Assembly: GCA_947630825.1 (NCBI GenBank)
Contig: CANRJA010000002.1
Location: 79,518 to 143,517 of the forward strand
Length of the DNA stretch: 64,000 nucleotides
Direction: 5' to 3'
Origin: an uncultured Clostridia bacterium
GTDB taxonomy: Bacteria > Bacillota > Clostridia > Oscillospirales > Ruminococcaceae
Below, piece by piece: positions 18,459 through 26,880 of this stretch (within the stretch, counting starts at the first letter, position 1; each line of letters begins with the position of its first letter). The position numbers and the translations under genes were made by a program. The notes under the pieces were generated by a model. It saw nothing but the letters and a program-made list of their open reading frames with translations, had not been told where the DNA came from and made no database searches.

Positions 18459-18785
18459 ATGAACATTTTAGTTAATACATTGGCAGGTTCTAATGCCAAT
18501 TCAGCAATGTCTTTAGTTAGTCTTGTACCGCTTATTTTGATAATTGTTGTATTTTACTTCCTGCTTATAAGACCTCAGAGAAAAAAGGATAAGCAGGACG
18601 CTATTATGAGAAAAAATCTTCAGGTAGGCGACGAGGTAGTTACTGCCGGCGGAGTTGTCGGAATTGTATTCTCAATCAAAGATGATACTGTTGTTGTTGA
18701 AACAGGCGGCGACAGAAGTAAAATTCGTGTTAAGAAATGGGCTATTGCTCAGAATTTAACTGTTCACGAGGATCAATCTAAATAG
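18459..18785 (+). CDS. yajC: Preprotein translocase subunit YajC
   Basis: A 108-residue Sec accessory membrane protein: one transmembrane segment (about residues 14-38, SLVPLILIIVVFYFLLI), the hallmark RPQRKKDK directly after it, and a cytoplasmic domain with VGDEVVTAGGVVG. ATG 18459 is preferred to the adjacent TTG 18456 by spacing from TAGGAGG. It begins the run yajC, TIGR04086 protein, SCIFF peptide, SCIFF maturase. Confidence 0.93.
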   Translation: MNILVNTLAGSNANSAMSLVSLVPLILIIVVFYFLLIRPQRKKDKQDAIMRKNLQVGDEVVTAGGVVGIVFSIKDDTVVVETGGDRSKIRVKKWAIAQNLTVHEDQSK

Positions 18786-18887
18786 TAATATTTGTATTAA
18801 ATCCTGAATAAAGTTTATTATGATAGCTGTTTTTATAGGCTTTCATTATTTGGCTTTGCCTCTTATTAAGCTTTAGGAGGGATTTTT

Positions 18888-19301
18888 TTGCTGACCGGCA
18901 CCAGAAGACGCTCTTCATCATCGTCTTTTAAGAAGGATATATTTTTTGTGTTTCTAGCAATACTGGCAGGCTTTTTGATAACAATGCTTGTTCTTTTGTT
19001 CTTTTCCTTTATTCTTACTAAAATCGACGCCCCTGATAAGGTAATAAAGCTGCTGTCAACAGTTGCGCTGGGTGTAGGAACTTACTTCGGCGGGTATATT
19101 TGTTCAAAACGAAAGCACAATAAGGGAATTTACAGAGGTGCGCTGTGCGGTTTTATAATGTTTTGCACTATTGTAATTATGGGCTCAATTTTTGCAAATA
19201 CTGTTTTGTCGTTCAGCGTTACTTCAAAGTTTGTTTTAACGCTTGTGTGCGGAGCAATCGGCGGAATAGTCGGTGCAAATTCAAAATTCAAAAGATATTG
19301 A
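18888..19301 (+). CDS. TIGR04086-family four-helix membrane protein
   Basis: A 137-residue protein with a basic, Ser-rich N-terminus and four hydrophobic segments (about residues 18-45, 52-72, 84-108 and 112-130). Length and pattern match the TIGR04086/YrzE membrane family of Firmicutes, function unknown. It starts with TTG 18888 behind TAGGAGG. It lies between yajC and the SCIFF peptide gene, whose promoter overlaps its stop codon; I know of no proven role in SCIFF maturation or export. Confidence 0.8.
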   Translation: MLTGTRRRSSSSSFKKDIFFVFLAILAGFLITMLVLLFFSFILTKIDAPDKVIKLLSTVALGVGTYFGGYICSKRKHNKGIYRGALCGFIMFCTIVIMGSIFANTVLSFSVTSKFVLTLVCGAIGGIVGANSKFKRY

Positions 19302-19326
19302 CATATTTTTTTAATTGTGATATACT
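19298..19326 (+). promoter_or_regulatory. Strong promoter of the SCIFF peptide gene
   Basis: TTGACA (19298-19303), 17-bp spacer, TATACT (19321-19326) with extended TGA. The -35 hexamer overlaps the stop codon of the preceding gene, so the peptide gene has its own strong promoter. Confidence 0.85.
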
Positions 19327-19354
19327 AAAAAAAACTTAATTTGGAGGACGCAAA

Positions 19355-19498
19355 ATGAAGCATATTAAAACAATTAATAAAGCAAATTTAAAAAATACTG
19401 CCGCTAAAGGCGGATGCGGTAACTGTCAGGCTTCATGCCAGTCTGCTTGCAAGACATCTTGCACAGTTGCAAATCAAAAGTGTGAAAAGGACGCATAG
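19355..19498 (+). CDS. scfA: SCIFF ranthipeptide precursor (six cysteines in forty-five)
   Basis: A 47-residue peptide, found by reading the gap before the radical SAM gene. It starts MKHIKTINKANLKNTAAKGG and holds six Cys at residues 21, 24, 28, 32, 36 and 43, the SCIFF hallmark. It is the substrate of the adjacent radical SAM/SPASM maturase, which in characterised systems links Cys sulfur to the side chain of a neighbouring residue, typically Thr, through a non-alpha thioether. Thr34 and Thr37 are candidate acceptors here. It has an excellent TTGGAGGA ribosome site and promoter. A terminator follows before the maturase. The biological role of SCIFF products is not settled. Confidence 0.95.
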   Translation: MKHIKTINKANLKNTAAKGGCGNCQASCQSACKTSCTVANQKCEKDA

Positions 19499-19530
19499 TA
19501 TTTAATTATCTGATTAATTAGGATAGATTG

Positions 19531-19559
19531 AAGGGACATAGGGTGTCCCTTTAATTTTT
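19531..19559 (+). terminator. Attenuating terminator between SCIFF peptide and maturase genes
   Basis: AAGGGACA and TGTCCCTT form a stem with a TAGGG loop, followed by a T-rich stretch. It lies 33 bp after the peptide stop and should lower maturase expression relative to the abundant peptide. Confidence 0.8.
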
Positions 19560-19589
19560 GTGAGTTAACAGAGAGGAGGACGCTCCTTA

Positions 19590-20978
19590 GTGAGCGTGAA
19601 TTTTATGATACATTGTTTCAGACTAAAGGGCTTTAATATTGTTTTGGACGTTCATACCGGCGGAGTTCACATTGTTGATGATATTACATATGAAGTGCTT
19701 GAAAATATATCACTGCCGCTTGATGATGATTGTAAAAAAGAAGTTATAGAAAAGCTAAAGAGTAAATATACAACTGATGAATTAGAAGAATGTTTTGACG
19801 AGATCGTTGAGTTATATAACGATGGCATACTGTTCAGCGAGGACGATTATGAGAAATTTGCCGACTATGCTGTTTCATCGCCTGTAAAGGCAATGTGTCT
19901 GCATATTGCCCACGACTGCAATTTAAGGTGTAAGTATTGCTTTGCTTCTACCGGAGATTTCGGAGAGGGCAGAAAACTTATGGACTTGGATACCGGAAAA
20001 GCGGCGATAGACTTTCTTTTAGAAAAATCGGGAGACAGGAAAAATCTCGAGCTTGACTTTTTCGGCGGAGAACCGCTTATGAATTTCGATGTGGTCAAGG
20101 AAATTGTAAAGTATGCCAGAAGCAAGGAAAAAGAGTTTGGCAAAACATTCAGATTTACCATAACCACAAACGGCTTACTGCTTAGCGATGATAAAATCGA
20201 CTTTATAAATAAGGAAATGTCAAATGTTGTTTTATCAATTGACGGAAGAAAAGAAGTAAACGATAGAATGAGAGTTCGTGTTGACGGAAGCGGTAGCTAT
20301 GACAGCATTATTGATAAATATAAGGCTTTGGTGTCTAAGCGTGATAAAAGCAAAGATTACTACGTAAGAGGAACATATACAAAATATAATCTCGATTTTT
20401 CAAATGATGTGATTCACCTTTATGAGTGCGGTTTTGATCAGGTGTCTGTTGAACCTGTTATGGGCAATGAGAAAGAATCGTATGCAATTACTGAGGACGA
20501 CATGGATAAAATATGTGAGGAATATGATATTCTTGTTGACAAACTATCTGAGATAAAAGAGAAGGGCGGTTTTTGCAATTTCTTTCACTTTATGCTTGAT
20601 TTGAATCAGGGACCGTGTGCAATTAAGCGTCTCAGAGGGTGCGGCAGCGGTAATGAATATGTTGCTGTTACTCCAGATGGTGACATATATCCCTGTCATC
20701 AGTTTGTCGGTATTGAAAAGTTTAAGATGGGTAACCTGCATGATAAAACATTTAATATGAACATAAAAAATATGTTTGCCAAAACTCATATTTACGCAAA
20801 GGACGACTGCAAGGATTGCTGGGCTAAATTTTATTGCAGCGGAGGCTGTAATGCAAACAACTATCTTTATGAAGGAGATATTTTAAAGGCTCATAAGCTC
20901 TCCTGTAAAATCCAAAGAAAGCGTCTTGAATGCGCTATATTAATGAATATCAAGAAAGAGCTAGAAAAGCAGTTATAG
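19590..20978 (+). CDS. scfB: SCIFF peptide maturase, radical SAM/SPASM protein
   Basis: A 462-residue enzyme that installs thioether crosslinks in the SCIFF peptide. N-terminal precursor-recognition region (about residues 1-90, FNIVLDVHTGGVHIVDD), radical SAM domain with the CNLRCKYC cluster motif near 111-118 followed by the GGEP motif, and a C-terminal SPASM domain with Cys-rich segments (CAIKRLRGCGSGNEYV, CKDCWAKFYCSGGC) for two more FeS clusters. GTG 19590 fits the GAGGAGGA site best; ATG 19605 (MIHCFRLKG) matches the usual family start, so the true start is one of these. Confidence 0.95.
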   Translation: MSVNFMIHCFRLKGFNIVLDVHTGGVHIVDDITYEVLENISLPLDDDCKKEVIEKLKSKYTTDELEECFDEIVELYNDGILFSEDDYEKFADYAVSSPVKAMCLHIAHDCNLRCKYCFASTGDFGEGRKLMDLDTGKAAIDFLLEKSGDRKNLELDFFGGEPLMNFDVVKEIVKYARSKEKEFGKTFRFTITTNGLLLSDDKIDFINKEMSNVVLSIDGRKEVNDRMRVRVDGSGSYDSIIDKYKALVSKRDKSKDYYVRGTYTKYNLDFSNDVIHLYECGFDQVSVEPVMGNEKESYAITEDDMDKICEEYDILVDKLSEIKEKGGFCNFFHFMLDLNQGPCAIKRLRGCGSGNEYVAVTPDGDIYPCHQFVGIEKFKMGNLHDKTFNMNIKNMFAKTHIYAKDDCKDCWAKFYCSGGCNANNYLYEGDILKAHKLSCKIQRKRLECAILMNIKKELEKQL

Positions 20979-21002
20979 AAATATACAGTTAATAAATATT
21001 AT

Positions 21003-21041
21003 AGACAGATATTGAGAAATCTTTATCTGTCTTATTTTTTT
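21003..21041 (+). terminator. Terminator after the SCIFF maturase gene
   Basis: AGACAGAT and ATCTGTCT form a stem, followed by TATTTTTTT. Confidence 0.75.
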
Positions 21042-21104
21042 GTAATAAAACAACAGCTTGTTTCATAGGATTAAATACAAGCACTTATAAAGGGAATGAT
21101 TAAT

Positions 21105-22040
21105 ATGCAGGGACAAAAAAGCAAGCTGGACAAGGCTTTAAGGCTTCTGACGCCGAGTTTAGCACAACCCTTTTACAATATGTTTGATAAAAGGAAATCA
21201 GATATAAATGAAGTACGTTTAAGAAACAAAAGGTATCTGACGGTTGTTGTAAAAGGTAATGAGTTTTACATAACTCCAAGCGGAGGCTTTTCAGCAGATT
21301 GTGAAAATGCGGTTAAGGTCGCGCAAGAGGAAATTGACTACACATATAAAACAGCGCTAAGGAATAGTATTTACAGCTTTAAAAGAGAAATTTCATTAGG
21401 CTATATAATAACCGAAGGAGGAAACAGAGTAGGATTTTGTGGAACCGCAGTTTTAGATGATTTAGGTAAAAACGACACTCTTAAAAATATTTCGGGTATA
21501 AGTATAAGAATTTCCAGAGAGATATTTGGCATTGCAGATGAATTGATAAACAAATTGGAATTTCAAAAATCAGGTTTAAAAAATGTTCTGATATTAGGTC
21601 CTCCGTCCAGCGGTAAAACGACATTGCTCAGAGATTTGTGCAGGCAGATAGGTATGAAAAAAAGAATATCCCTGATTGATGAAAAAAATGAAATTTCAGC
21701 TACATTTAACGCGTCACCGCAGAATAATGTAGGTAATTTTACCGATGTTTTTGATTCGTATACAAAGTATTACGGCATATTGTCTGCTGTGAAAATTATG
21801 TCTCCGCAGTTGATAGTTTGCGACGAGATTGGCACAAAAGAGGATACAGAAGCCCTTGACTATGCGATAAATTCAGGGGTCAATATAATAGCTACTATGC
21901 ACTCAAATAATATTGACGACGCTTTTAAAAAGCCGCATATGAAAGAATTGTTTTCAAGAAATGCGTTTGATTATATAGTTCTGCTTGGAACAGGGGATAG
22001 CTTGGGAAAAATAATAAGTTCAAGAAAAATTGAGACTTAA
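21105..22040 (+). CDS. spoIIIAA: Stage III sporulation protein AA, ATPase
   Basis: A 311-residue secretion-type ATPase of the SpoIIIA-SpoIIQ channel between mother cell and forespore. It has the Walker A sequence GPPSSGKTTLLRDL near residues 165-178, an SLIDEKNEI segment and the Walker B-like IVCDEIGTKED near 241-251. ATG 21105 is chosen for spacing from AAAGGG; ATG 21096 adds three residues. It is the first gene of a complete eight-gene operon, preceded by a terminator, so a sigma-E promoter should lie in the 60-bp gap; I could not define one with confidence. Confidence 0.95.
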   Translation: MQGQKSKLDKALRLLTPSLAQPFYNMFDKRKSDINEVRLRNKRYLTVVVKGNEFYITPSGGFSADCENAVKVAQEEIDYTYKTALRNSIYSFKREISLGYIITEGGNRVGFCGTAVLDDLGKNDTLKNISGISIRISREIFGIADELINKLEFQKSGLKNVLILGPPSSGKTTLLRDLCRQIGMKKRISLIDEKNEISATFNASPQNNVGNFTDVFDSYTKYYGILSAVKIMSPQLIVCDEIGTKEDTEALDYAINSGVNIIATMHSNNIDDAFKKPHMKELFSRNAFDYIVLLGTGDSLGKIISSRKIET

Positions 22041-22073
22041 TATATAAGATTGCTCCTGATTGAGGGTGATATT

Positions 22074-22562
22074 ATGAAGTTTACAGGAATAATACTTGTG
22101 TTTTTATCATCAGTATTTATTGGTTTTCATTTGTCTAACAGATTGAAAAAGCGAATACATATTTTAGATGATATATATGAGTTGATTGTTAGCATTAAAA
22201 TTATGATAGAAGCACAGTGTTTAACAATAGAGGAGCTTTTTTCTTCACTAGCAGATCAAAAAAGGTTTGATGATTTCTTTATACCCAAAGATGCTTTTTT
22301 GTGTACTGACTGCAAAAGGCAAATTGAAACGGAGTGTAAAAGGAGTAATTTTCTTAAAGATGAAGACAAGCAATTATTTATTAATTTTATAAATGAACTG
22401 GGAAGCACCTACCTTGACGGACAAATATCAATTATAAACGGGTATTTAAAACAGTTTGATGAGAAAATTTCAAGGCTCAAAACAGAGCAGGGTGTCAAAT
22501 GCAGAATGTATAATTCATTCGGCGTTTTAATAGGCGCTTTTCTTTCAATAATTTTGTCATAG
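22074..22562 (+). CDS. spoIIIAB: Stage III sporulation protein AB
   Basis: A 162-residue protein with an N-terminal membrane segment (about residues 2-20), a helical soluble domain and a hydrophobic C-terminus (SFGVLIGAFLSIILS), the typical SpoIIIAB layout, distantly like type II secretion GspF. ATG 22074 follows GAGGGTGAT; an in-frame start at 22050 is less likely. It continues the operon 33 bp after spoIIIAA. Confidence 0.9.
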   Translation: MKFTGIILVFLSSVFIGFHLSNRLKKRIHILDDIYELIVSIKIMIEAQCLTIEELFSSLADQKRFDDFFIPKDAFLCTDCKRQIETECKRSNFLKDEDKQLFINFINELGSTYLDGQISIINGYLKQFDEKISRLKTEQGVKCRMYNSFGVLIGAFLSIILS

Positions 22563-22596
22563 TATTTAATCAAACAGAAAGTAAACAGGAGAAGTT

Positions 22597-22791
22597 ATGG
22601 AAATAGATTTGGTATTTAGGATAGCGGCAGTAGGAATAATTGTTGCGGTGTTGAATCAGCTTTTAAAGCGAGCGGAACGTGACGAACAGGCAATGATGGT
22701 AACAATTGCAGGACTTATCATAGTGCTTGTTATTATAGTAAATCAGATAGCCTCATTATTCGATACTATAAAAGATGTTTTTGACTTGTAG
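22597..22791 (+). CDS. spoIIIAC: Stage III sporulation protein AC
   Basis: A 64-residue protein with two transmembrane segments around a short loop containing LKRAERDEQAMM, as expected for SpoIIIAC of the mother-cell channel complex. The length matches the family (about 65). It has a GGAGAAGTT ribosome site. Confidence 0.93.
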   Translation: MEIDLVFRIAAVGIIVAVLNQLLKRAERDEQAMMVTIAGLIIVLVIIVNQIASLFDTIKDVFDL

Positions 22792-22820
22792 ATAAGTCAA
22801 AACGCAGACGGGGAAAACAA

Positions 22821-23207
22821 ATGAATGTTATTTCAGTAGTTGCACTTAGCATAATGGCAGCGGTAATATGCAAGATGCTTGAAAGAGATAATAAAGAAAT
22901 ATCAATGCTTATCGGGATATTAGTTGCCGGATATATTCTTTTAATGGTTGTTATAAGCTTTTCAGACATAGCCGATACAATTGATACTCTGTTTTCAAAA
23001 GCTAGTATAAGTGAAGAGTACATAGAAATTCTTTTCAAGGCGGTAGGAATAGGCTATATAACACAGCTTGGCTGCGATTGCTGCAGAGATTCGGGCGAGA
23101 ATGCAATGTGTACGGGAGTTGAGCTTTTCGGAAAGGTTACGATTCTTCTTATATCGCTGCCAATTTATTCAGCAGTTATTTCTTTAATTGAAGAATTACT
23201 AAATTGA
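22821..23207 (+). CDS. spoIIIAD: Stage III sporulation protein AD
   Basis: A 128-residue membrane protein with three to four hydrophobic segments, including the conserved EILFKAVGIGYITQLGCDCCRDSGE region near residues 70-95, typical of SpoIIIAD. It lies in operon order between AC and AE, and its stop is 7 bp before the AE start. Confidence 0.93.
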   Translation: MNVISVVALSIMAAVICKMLERDNKEISMLIGILVAGYILLMVVISFSDIADTIDTLFSKASISEEYIEILFKAVGIGYITQLGCDCCRDSGENAMCTGVELFGKVTILLISLPIYSAVISLIEELLN

Positions 23208-23213
23208 GGAATT

Positions 23214-24356
23214 ATGAAAAAAATAATTATTTTTACTGTATCGGTTCTGATGTTTTGCTTTAGCGGAATTTGTACATATGCGGAAAGCGATACAAATGAA
23301 GCGGAGCAGGCACAAAAGGAAATTACTCAGGAAATCGAAAGAGGCATAAAATCGGACACGCCTGATGAAGCAGACGATTTTATAAACGGTAATAACATAT
23401 CAATAGAAGACCCTGAATCGGCTTCAAAAATCGGCGTGGGAGACTGGCTGGATTATCTGCTTGATCTTGTAAAGGAGTTTTTATCAAGTCCTCTGAAACT
23501 TCTCGGTGCATTACTTCTGGTAATTGTCTTTACCTCTGTTGCAACGGGAATTTTATCAGACAGTTCAAATATTTTGAATATAATCAGTATAGTAAGCGTA
23601 CTTTCCTGCACAGCTATTTTATTTAAGACAATAAGTGAGTGTGTAGACTCTGTAAGCCATACTATTTCTAATCTGTCTGTATTTATAATGTCATACGTTC
23701 CTATTTTCTCAAGTGTTGTTGCAACCTGCGGAAATGCCTCCAGCGGAGTTTCTTATTATGTTCTGGTTCTCTTTTTATGCGAAATAATAACGGCTTTGAT
23801 AGATTATATACTCGTTCCTTTTGTAAGCTTCAGCTTAGCGTCGTCGATCGTGGAATCAATAAATCCCAATCTATCTGTAAACGGCTTTTCCAGAGGATTA
23901 TTAAGCGCTGCTAAGTGGATATTGGGTCTTGCCACAACAATTTTTATTGGCGTAACGTCGATTCAAAGCATTATAGGAACATCAGTAGATACTGTTGGAG
24001 TAAAGGCTGCAAAGTTTGCGGCATCCAGTATGATACCTGTTGTTGGCGGCGCGATGTCAGATGCGTATTCCACTTTAATGGGAAGTTTAACGCTTATTAA
24101 AAACAGCGTTGGCGTTATAGGTATTATAATTATACTGGCAGCAGCGCTGAAACCGGTTGTTATGGTGGTATGTCTTAAAGTTTCTGTTTGGATTTCAGCA
24201 GTTATAGCCGCCTTTTTTGAGCAGAACAGAATAGGTTCTTTATTAAGAGGAATAAACAATGTTTTGTCTATTTTGCTTGGAGTTGTCGCTTGCTTTACAC
24301 TTATTTTTATAATAGCAACTGCAGTGGTAATGCTTCTTAGCTTTAATATGGTGTGA
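23214..24356 (+). CDS. spoIIIAE: Stage III sporulation protein AE
   Basis: A 380-residue polytopic membrane protein, the largest of the operon. A cleavable-looking signal sequence (residues 1-23, VSVLMFCFSGICTYA) is followed by an acidic extracytoplasmic stretch and about seven membrane segments from residue 95 on. The family length and the GGAMSDAYSTLMGSLTLIKNSVG motif fit SpoIIIAE. Confidence 0.93.
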   Translation: MKKIIIFTVSVLMFCFSGICTYAESDTNEAEQAQKEITQEIERGIKSDTPDEADDFINGNNISIEDPESASKIGVGDWLDYLLDLVKEFLSSPLKLLGALLLVIVFTSVATGILSDSSNILNIISIVSVLSCTAILFKTISECVDSVSHTISNLSVFIMSYVPIFSSVVATCGNASSGVSYYVLVLFLCEIITALIDYILVPFVSFSLASSIVESINPNLSVNGFSRGLLSAAKWILGLATTIFIGVTSIQSIIGTSVDTVGVKAAKFAASSMIPVVGGAMSDAYSTLMGSLTLIKNSVGVIGIIIILAAALKPVVMVVCLKVSVWISAVIAAFFEQNRIGSLLRGINNVLSILLGVVACFTLIFIIATAVVMLLSFNMV

Positions 24357-24387
24357 GATGCCGAAATTTCAAGGATGTGGTGATAAA

Positions 24388-24876
24388 ATGGAACTTATAA
24401 GAAGCGTTACAGCGGCATTTTGCTTTGTGGGGTTAGCGGCAACAATATTTGATTATATTTCTCCAAGCGAGAGTTTAAGACTGAATATCAAACAAATTTT
24501 AGCGCTCATACTTATTATTTCAATGCTTACTCCGTTCTTAGGTTCGGATCTTGAACTGAGGCTTCCAAAGCTTAATGAGATAACAGATTTAAAGGAATAT
24601 AACGAGCTTAATGAAAGTGTAAATAAATCATACGAAAAAGTTTTGAAAAATACACTTGAAAACAGGGTTTTGGAAAAGCTTCAGGCTATAGACGAAAACA
24701 TAAAAAAAGTTGTCATACAAGCTGATGTGCATGAATATAATTCATTAGAAGTTGAAAAAACAGAAATTTATATTAAAGCAAAAGATATATCAGAGGAGAA
24801 AAAGAAAAAAATTGAAGAAGAACTGAAAAATAATATTGGAGAATCAAAAGCGGAATTCTATGAATATAAAGAATAA
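24388..24876 (+). CDS. spoIIIAF: Stage III sporulation protein AF
   Basis: A 162-residue protein with two N-terminal transmembrane segments (about 4-22 and 34-52) and a Lys/Glu-rich ring-building-motif-like soluble domain. ATG 24388 follows GGTGAT and lies 31 bp after the AE stop; an ATG at 24358 is in frame but has no site. Its 3' end overlaps the AG start by 17 bp. Confidence 0.88.
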   Translation: MELIRSVTAAFCFVGLAATIFDYISPSESLRLNIKQILALILIISMLTPFLGSDLELRLPKLNEITDLKEYNELNESVNKSYEKVLKNTLENRVLEKLQAIDENIKKVVIQADVHEYNSLEVEKTEIYIKAKDISEEKKKKIEEELKNNIGESKAEFYEYKE

Positions 24877-25426
24877 ATTGTCATTAAAAAGAATACTCGA
24901 AAGTATTCAAAATAAAACAGGGCTTTCGAGTAAGGTATTAATTATAGTTATTATCGGTGTCTTGGGACTTCTAATGATAGCGGCATCAGAATTAATTCCT
25001 AAAGGCAAAGCAGACAAAATTAGAGATATATCTAATTCTCCTGTTGATACTTCTTATTCGAGCAGCTTTAAAAAGGAAACAGAAAGGGAGCTTAAAGAAA
25101 TCATCAGTAAAATTGACGGGGTAGGCGAGGTATCGCTTATGCTTACATTAGACGGAACGACGGAGTATGTATATGCCGAAGATGTGGACACTGAAACCGA
25201 TGAAAACAGCGACAGCAAGAGTGATAAATATAAAAACGAAGTAATAATCGTAGATTCCGACGGTGAGGAGAAAGCGCTTGTTAAAAAGATAATTGAGCCT
25301 AAAGTTAAGGGAGTTGTTATCGTATGCTCAGGCGGAGGGAATATTGAGGTCAAAGAACGTGTTATTAAGGCTGTATCATCAGCTTTAAATATATCAACAA
25401 ACAACATATGTGTTGAAAAAGGTTAA
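24860..25426 (+). CDS. spoIIIAG: Stage III sporulation protein AG
   Basis: A 188-residue single-pass protein: transmembrane helix near residues 24-42 (VLIIVIIGVLGLLMIAAS), then the extracytoplasmic ring-forming domain with GVGEVSLMLTLDG and the conserved C-terminal VKGVVIVCSGGGN. In B. subtilis SpoIIIAG forms a large ring in the intermembrane space. The start at 24860 lies inside spoIIIAF, suggesting coupled translation. Confidence 0.92.
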   Translation: MNIKNKLSLKRILESIQNKTGLSSKVLIIVIIGVLGLLMIAASELIPKGKADKIRDISNSPVDTSYSSSFKKETERELKEIISKIDGVGEVSLMLTLDGTTEYVYAEDVDTETDENSDSKSDKYKNEVIIVDSDGEEKALVKKIIEPKVKGVVIVCSGGGNIEVKERVIKAVSSALNISTNNICVEKG

Positions 25427-25442
25427 ATGTGGAGGAGATATT

Positions 25443-25982
25443 ATGAAAATTCCAAATTTTATTGTGGGAAAGAAACAAATTATTTTAGCCAGCTTAACTT
25501 TGTTTCTTGGACTGGCTATCTATGTCAACTATGCAATGAATACAAACGGCGATGAAATCAAAACGACCAAGGTCGTAAACACAAAATCATCAAATTACGG
25601 CGTTGCTGATTTTGTCAATGAAACAACCGATGAAAACGATTACTTTGCACAAGCACGTCTTGACAGAATGACTTCACGGGACGAGGCTGCTCAGACGCTT
25701 GAAACGATTATGAGCGGCGGAGATTCAACTGATGAGGAGAAAGAGGTTGCCTCTGAGAAAGCGGTATCAATATCACAGCTTATTGAATCTGAGAGCAAAA
25801 TAGAAAACCTTATCAAGGCAGCAGGCTATGAGGATTGCGTTGTGTATCTTGACGGAACAAGCGCTAATATAGTTGTAAAATCAAACGGTCTGAAAACTGC
25901 ACAGGCAGCTCAGATAAAAGATATTTTACTCGGTGAAGTGGACGTTGCTAACGAAAATATTAAAATTTTTGATGTAAAATAG
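25443..25982 (+). CDS. spoIIIAH: Stage III sporulation protein AH
   Basis: A 179-residue single-pass protein with a transmembrane helix near residues 10-28 and a C-terminal YscJ/FliF-like ring domain (about 100-179). It pairs with SpoIIQ from the forespore side in Bacillus; no spoIIQ is visible here. ATG 25443 follows GGAGGAGAT. It is the last gene of the operon. Confidence 0.92.
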   Translation: MKIPNFIVGKKQIILASLTLFLGLAIYVNYAMNTNGDEIKTTKVVNTKSSNYGVADFVNETTDENDYFAQARLDRMTSRDEAAQTLETIMSGGDSTDEEKEVASEKAVSISQLIESESKIENLIKAAGYEDCVVYLDGTSANIVVKSNGLKTAQAAQIKDILLGEVDVANENIKIFDVK

Positions 25983-26011
25983 TTGTGTTAAGCTCTTTTT
26001 AATGGTATAAT
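25983..26011 (+). promoter_or_regulatory. Promoter of yqhY and the housekeeping cluster
   Basis: TTGTGT (25983-25988), 17-bp spacer, TATAAT (26006-26011) with TGG in front. It starts inside the end of spoIIIAH and would give the following cluster vegetative expression independent of sporulation. Confidence 0.75.
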
Positions 26012-26033
26012 AAACTGGAGTAGGATTATACCA
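26003..26033. promoter_or_regulatory. Perfect inverted repeat overlapping the yqhY -10 box (candidate operator)
   Basis: TGGTATAAT (26003-26011) and ATTATACCA (26025-26033) form a 9-bp perfect dyad with a 13-bp centre, covering the -10 hexamer and the likely transcription start. It could be a repressor site, or a small 5' hairpin. Confidence 0.5.
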
Positions 26034-26051
26034 TATCAGGGGGAGTAAACC

Positions 26052-26402
26052 ATGATGTTTAAGAATGACAAAATTGATGGTCAGCTTAAAGTCAGCAAGG
26101 ATGTTATTTTTACTATTACCAAAAATGCAGTGCTTGATATTGACGGCGTATGCTCTATCGCTAACGCTAAGAAAAATATGTTAAAAAACTTATTTTTGTC
26201 TGACACTAATTATGAATCAATAGATATAGATTTTGACAATGATACGGTTGTTATATCAGTTTACCTATTTGTAAATCCAGGAGTTAAAGTCAAGTCCGTT
26301 GCCGAACAGGTTCAGAGCAAGGTCAAGAACGAGGTTCAGTCAATGACCGGAATAACAGTATCAAAGGTCAACGTAACAATTTCAGATGTAAAATATAATT
26401 AA
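26052..26402 (+). CDS. Asp23/Gls24-family protein YqhY
   Basis: A 116-residue member of the Asp23/Gls24 family. The core has ITKNAVLDIDGVCSIANAK and YLFVNPGVKVKSVAEQVQ, typical of YqhY. In B. subtilis YqhY lies with accBC and affects acetyl-CoA carboxylase; here the acc genes are missing from the cluster and nusB follows directly. The start is ATG 26052 or the next codon, behind a purine-rich GGGGGAG. Confidence 0.9.
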   Translation: MMFKNDKIDGQLKVSKDVIFTITKNAVLDIDGVCSIANAKKNMLKNLFLSDTNYESIDIDFDNDTVVISVYLFVNPGVKVKSVAEQVQSKVKNEVQSMTGITVSKVNVTISDVKYN

Positions 26403-26463
26403 TTCACTTGCCTCATTATCTATAAGATATTGGGGCTGATGTGGTTAAAAGGGAAGTGTTTAA

Positions 26464-26880
26464 GTGAGTCTGTCGAGAAGACGTATAAGAGAATCTGCGT
26501 TTATAATTATTTTTGAAAGATCCTTTGGTAATTACGAGTTGGACGAGCTGTTTGAAATTGCAAAGGAATCTGAAATTATACCAATAAATGATGAGGTAAT
26601 AAAAATTGTTAAAGGTGTGTATGAGCATATTGATGAGCTTGATAATATAATTTCAAAGTTTAGCCAAAAGAGAAGCCTAGAACGTATTCCAAAGGTCAAC
26701 TTGTCACTGCTGAGACTGGCAATTTATGAGGCAAAGTATTCTGAGAATGTTCCCATCAACGTAGCTATTTCTGAGGCTGTTGCAATAGCTGAAAAGTATG
26801 CGTTTGAGTCTGACGCTAAATTCATTAATGGCGCTTTGGGTTCATTTTCAAGAAGCAAGGACGGAATGTTAAATGCTTAG
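26464..26880 (+). CDS. nusB: Transcription antitermination factor NusB
   Basis: A 138-residue all-helical protein. The beginning (SLSRRRIRESAFIIIFE), the central SLERIPKVNLSLLRLAIYE and the end FINGALGSF match NusB, which acts with NusE/S10 in rRNA antitermination. It starts with GTG 26464. The stop overlaps the next gene by 8 bp. Confidence 0.95.
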   Translation: MSLSRRRIRESAFIIIFERSFGNYELDELFEIAKESEIIPINDEVIKIVKGVYEHIDELDNIISKFSQKRSLERIPKVNLSLLRLAIYEAKYSENVPINVAISEAVAIAEKYAFESDAKFINGALGSFSRSKDGMLNA

